From assembly GCA_951799425.1 (NCBI GenBank), contig OX637395.1:36666323-36730322 (forward strand): 64,000 nt of DNA, given 5' to 3'. Shown one piece after another: positions 62,373-64,000 of the stretch. Below the pieces are notes generated by a model that saw only the letters and a program-made list of their open reading frames with translations, did not search any database and was not told the DNA's origin. The DNA comes from Ilex aquifolium (taxonomy: Eukaryota > Streptophyta > Magnoliopsida > Aquifoliales > Aquifoliaceae). Positions within the stretch are counted from its first letter, which is position 1; every line of letters begins with the position of its first letter. The position numbers and the translations under genes are program-made.

Positions 62373-64000
62373 TTACCAATAATCCATGCAAGAACACAAT
62401 CCATTCTGAAAATGATGAAATCGCTTTCGATCCCTTACAATTATGCTTCGTCTATAGATTTTGGAAATGAGTTTTATTACAGAATGACAATCCTCACATA
62501 TTCGAAGGTTCTTCACCACCCGAAGTGGTGTTTGGGGTCTTGTATTGATCAGCCCAAAGGCAAGTGCAATTTTCTCACTGTGGTAGTGCAATGCACTATC
62601 TCTCTCTTCATCATCTATATTGAGGGAAACCTGTGTGGTTTCTGGCATATATCCGATTAAATCCAGTTTGTAAGACATCTCCTCCAACATCATATGGATT
62701 TCTTTGGCTCTCGGATGAGAGTCGTCTTCCACGAGAAACTCATGAATCACCCCATCAAGCTCTATCCAACTACATCCAGGGTCTTTCCTTATGTCCATCT
62801 TCTTCATCATCAACCTAACCTCTGCAACTGCCTCCCAGTTTCTCAAAGAAGCATACATGTTCGACAAAGCCACATACGATCCACTATCATGGGGAGCCAT
62901 GTCCATTAAACTTTTCGCTACCTGTTTGCCCATCTCGACGTTTCCATGTATCTTGCAAGCACCAAGCAAGGCTTTCATTATCACATCATCTGGCTTATGG
63001 GGCATGTTCATGATAAGCTCTTCAGCTTCTTCTAAAAGACCTGCACGACCTAGAAGATCAACCATGCACCCATAGTGTTCGATCCTAGGTTCCAAGCCAA
63101 CTACCCCGATCATGTGATCGAAAATTGATCTTCCCTCCTGCACTAAACCAGCATGGCTACATGCACTTAAGATACCAATGTATGTCGCATCACTCGGAAC
63201 CACTCCTGCTTGTTGCATCCTCCAGAAATGATCAATCGCATCCTTTGCTCTACCATGCATAGCTAGCCCACTAATGATAGCATTCCAAGTGATCACATTT
63301 TTTTGCGGTAAATCCTCGAATGCCTGGAGTGCATTTTCAATGCTCCCACACTTGGAATACATATCAATCAAAGCAGAACCAAGCACCTCATCAATTACTA
63401 TCTCATTTTTTACTGCATATAAATGCACCCATTTACCCAACTCCAGCGCCCCAAGTCGCGTAATCGCAGGAAGAACACTAACCAGTGTAACATAATTCGG
63501 ACTCGCATCACTCATCTGCATTTCCCTGAACAGCTCTATCGCCTCCTTAAAAAAATCATGTTGTGCATACCCAGAAATCATCGAGTTCCATGACACCACA
63601 CTTCTCTGCGGCATTTCATCGAACAACTTCCTCGCCAACTCAAAGTCCCCGAGTCTGACATACCCATCAATCATCACATTCCACAAAATGACATTACCCA
63701 TTTGCCTTTTCTTCTCTATTTTCTCGCTCTGCAACTCGTTATCACGAACCCCCGCGTCAAAAAGTATATAAGCATCATCCATGACACCACACATAAGATA
63801 CATTCTCACAAGATTACTCAGAACAAATTCATCATTCTTTATCCTATACTTTATAACCATACCATGAACTTGTTTACCTTCTTCAAGCCGACCCAATTTA
63901 GCACACGCTTTGAGCACAGAAGGAAACGTAAAGCGATTGGGTTTAACGAACTCATTACAAAGCATTGCATGGAAAAGCAAAAAGGCCTGCAATGGGTCTT
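62373..64000 (-). CDS. LPA66: PLS-DYW pentatricopeptide repeat protein, LPA66-like (5' part outside window)
   Basis: The frame is open from the right edge to the stop at 62,373 (about 542 codons) without an intron; the true N-terminus lies beyond base 64,000. PPR repeats of P, L and S types run through most of it (for example VVSWNSMISGYAQ and VITWNAIISGLAMHG), followed by E/E+ motifs and a complete DYW deaminase domain. That domain shows the HSE active site, CEDCH, the RKRFHHFQNGLCSC zinc ligands and the terminal DYW. Such proteins convert C to U at chosen sites in organelle RNA. Many stretches (MQAFLLF at the left of this segment, GSALIDMYSKCG, PHDSGSYVALSNMYAS) agree with Arabidopsis LPA66 as remembered, which edits plastid psbF. 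Orthology is inferred, not tested. Confidence 0.88.
   Translation of the reverse strand, partial: DPLQAFLLFHAMLCNEFVKPNRFTFPSVLKACAKLGRLEEGKQVHGMVIKYRIKNDEFVLSNLVRMYLMCGVMDDAYILFDAGVRDNELQSEKIEKKRQMGNVILWNVMIDGYVRLGDFELARKLFDEMPQRSVVSWNSMISGYAQHDFFKEAIELFREMQMSDASPNYVTLVSVLPAITRLGALELGKWVHLYAVKNEIVIDEVLGSALIDMYSKCGSIENALQAFEDLPQKNVITWNAIISGLAMHGRAKDAIDHFWRMQQAGVVPSDATYIGILSACSHAGLVQEGRSIFDHMIGVVGLEPRIEHYGCMVDLLGRAGLLEEAEELIMNMPHKPDDVIMKALLGACKIHGNVEMGKQVAKSLMDMAPHDSGSYVALSNMYASLRNWEAVAEVRLMMKKMDIRKDPGCSWIELDGVIHEFLVEDDSHPRAKEIHMMLEEMSYKLDLIGYMPETTQVSLNIDDEERDSALHYHSEKIALAFGLINTRPQTPLRVVKNLRICEDCHSVIKLISKIYRRSIIVRDRKRFHHFQNGLCSCMDYW

Noticed and set aside
1-64000. CRISPR arrays, rRNA genes, bacterial operon features
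   Set aside because: No regularly spaced repeat-spacer array or rRNA sequence was seen, and the DNA is clearly plant nuclear.

Overview
This window is nuclear DNA of a flowering plant, almost certainly a eudicot. The genes are split by long AT-rich introns with GT/AG borders. Several are plant-type genes (serine decarboxylase, an RZ-1 RNA-binding protein, protein-only RNase P, a DYW-type PPR editing factor like LPA66). The space between and inside them is filled with plant transposable elements. The species cannot be fixed from sequence alone.

Layout. 1-1.4 kb: first coding exon and leader of a serine decarboxylase gene on the minus strand, running off the left edge. 1.4-5.9 kb: AT-rich intergenic DNA with a possible Helitron end. 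5.9-8.0 kb: an RZ-1-like glycine-rich RNA-binding protein (minus strand, two coding exons). 9.8-11.2 kb: AT-rich DNA with a SINE-like insertion. 11,246-21,833: a complete 10.6-kb Ty3/gypsy LTR retrotransposon of the Tat lineage on the minus strand, with two near-identical LTRs, a 5-bp target duplication, PBS and PPT. Its gag-pol is one reading frame broken only by six nonsense codons. On the opposite strand it carries an intact, intron-containing extra ORF with its own TATA box. 21.8-31.4 kb: accessory DNA with a hAT MITE inside an older inverted-repeat element, a foldback element, a MITE that has swallowed a solo LTR, and a Helitron-like element.

31.4-39.2 kb: a TRM11-type tRNA (guanine10-N2)-methyltransferase (plus strand, six exons, 483 codons). 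39.9-40.8 kb: a TIR element. 41.1-48.7 kb: a PRORP protein-only RNase P (plus strand, six exons, 582 codons). 49.6-51.5 kb: a MULE-type MITE and a solo LTR with a cluster of G-box-like motifs. 53.2-61.9 kb: a mitochondrial carrier family protein (plus strand, six coding exons, 378 codons) whose introns hold an LTR-like fragment, an antisense LINE 3' end and a minisatellite. 62.4-64 kb: the C-terminal part of an LPA66-like PLS-DYW PPR protein (minus strand), running off the right edge.

Functionally, TRM11 and PRORP are adjacent and in the same direction, and both act on tRNA. RZ-1 and the DYW-PPR protein also act on RNA. There is no operon logic here, so this should be read as neighbourhood rather than proven linkage. 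Exon coordinates were derived by eye from splice signals and reading-frame continuity; no alignment was run.
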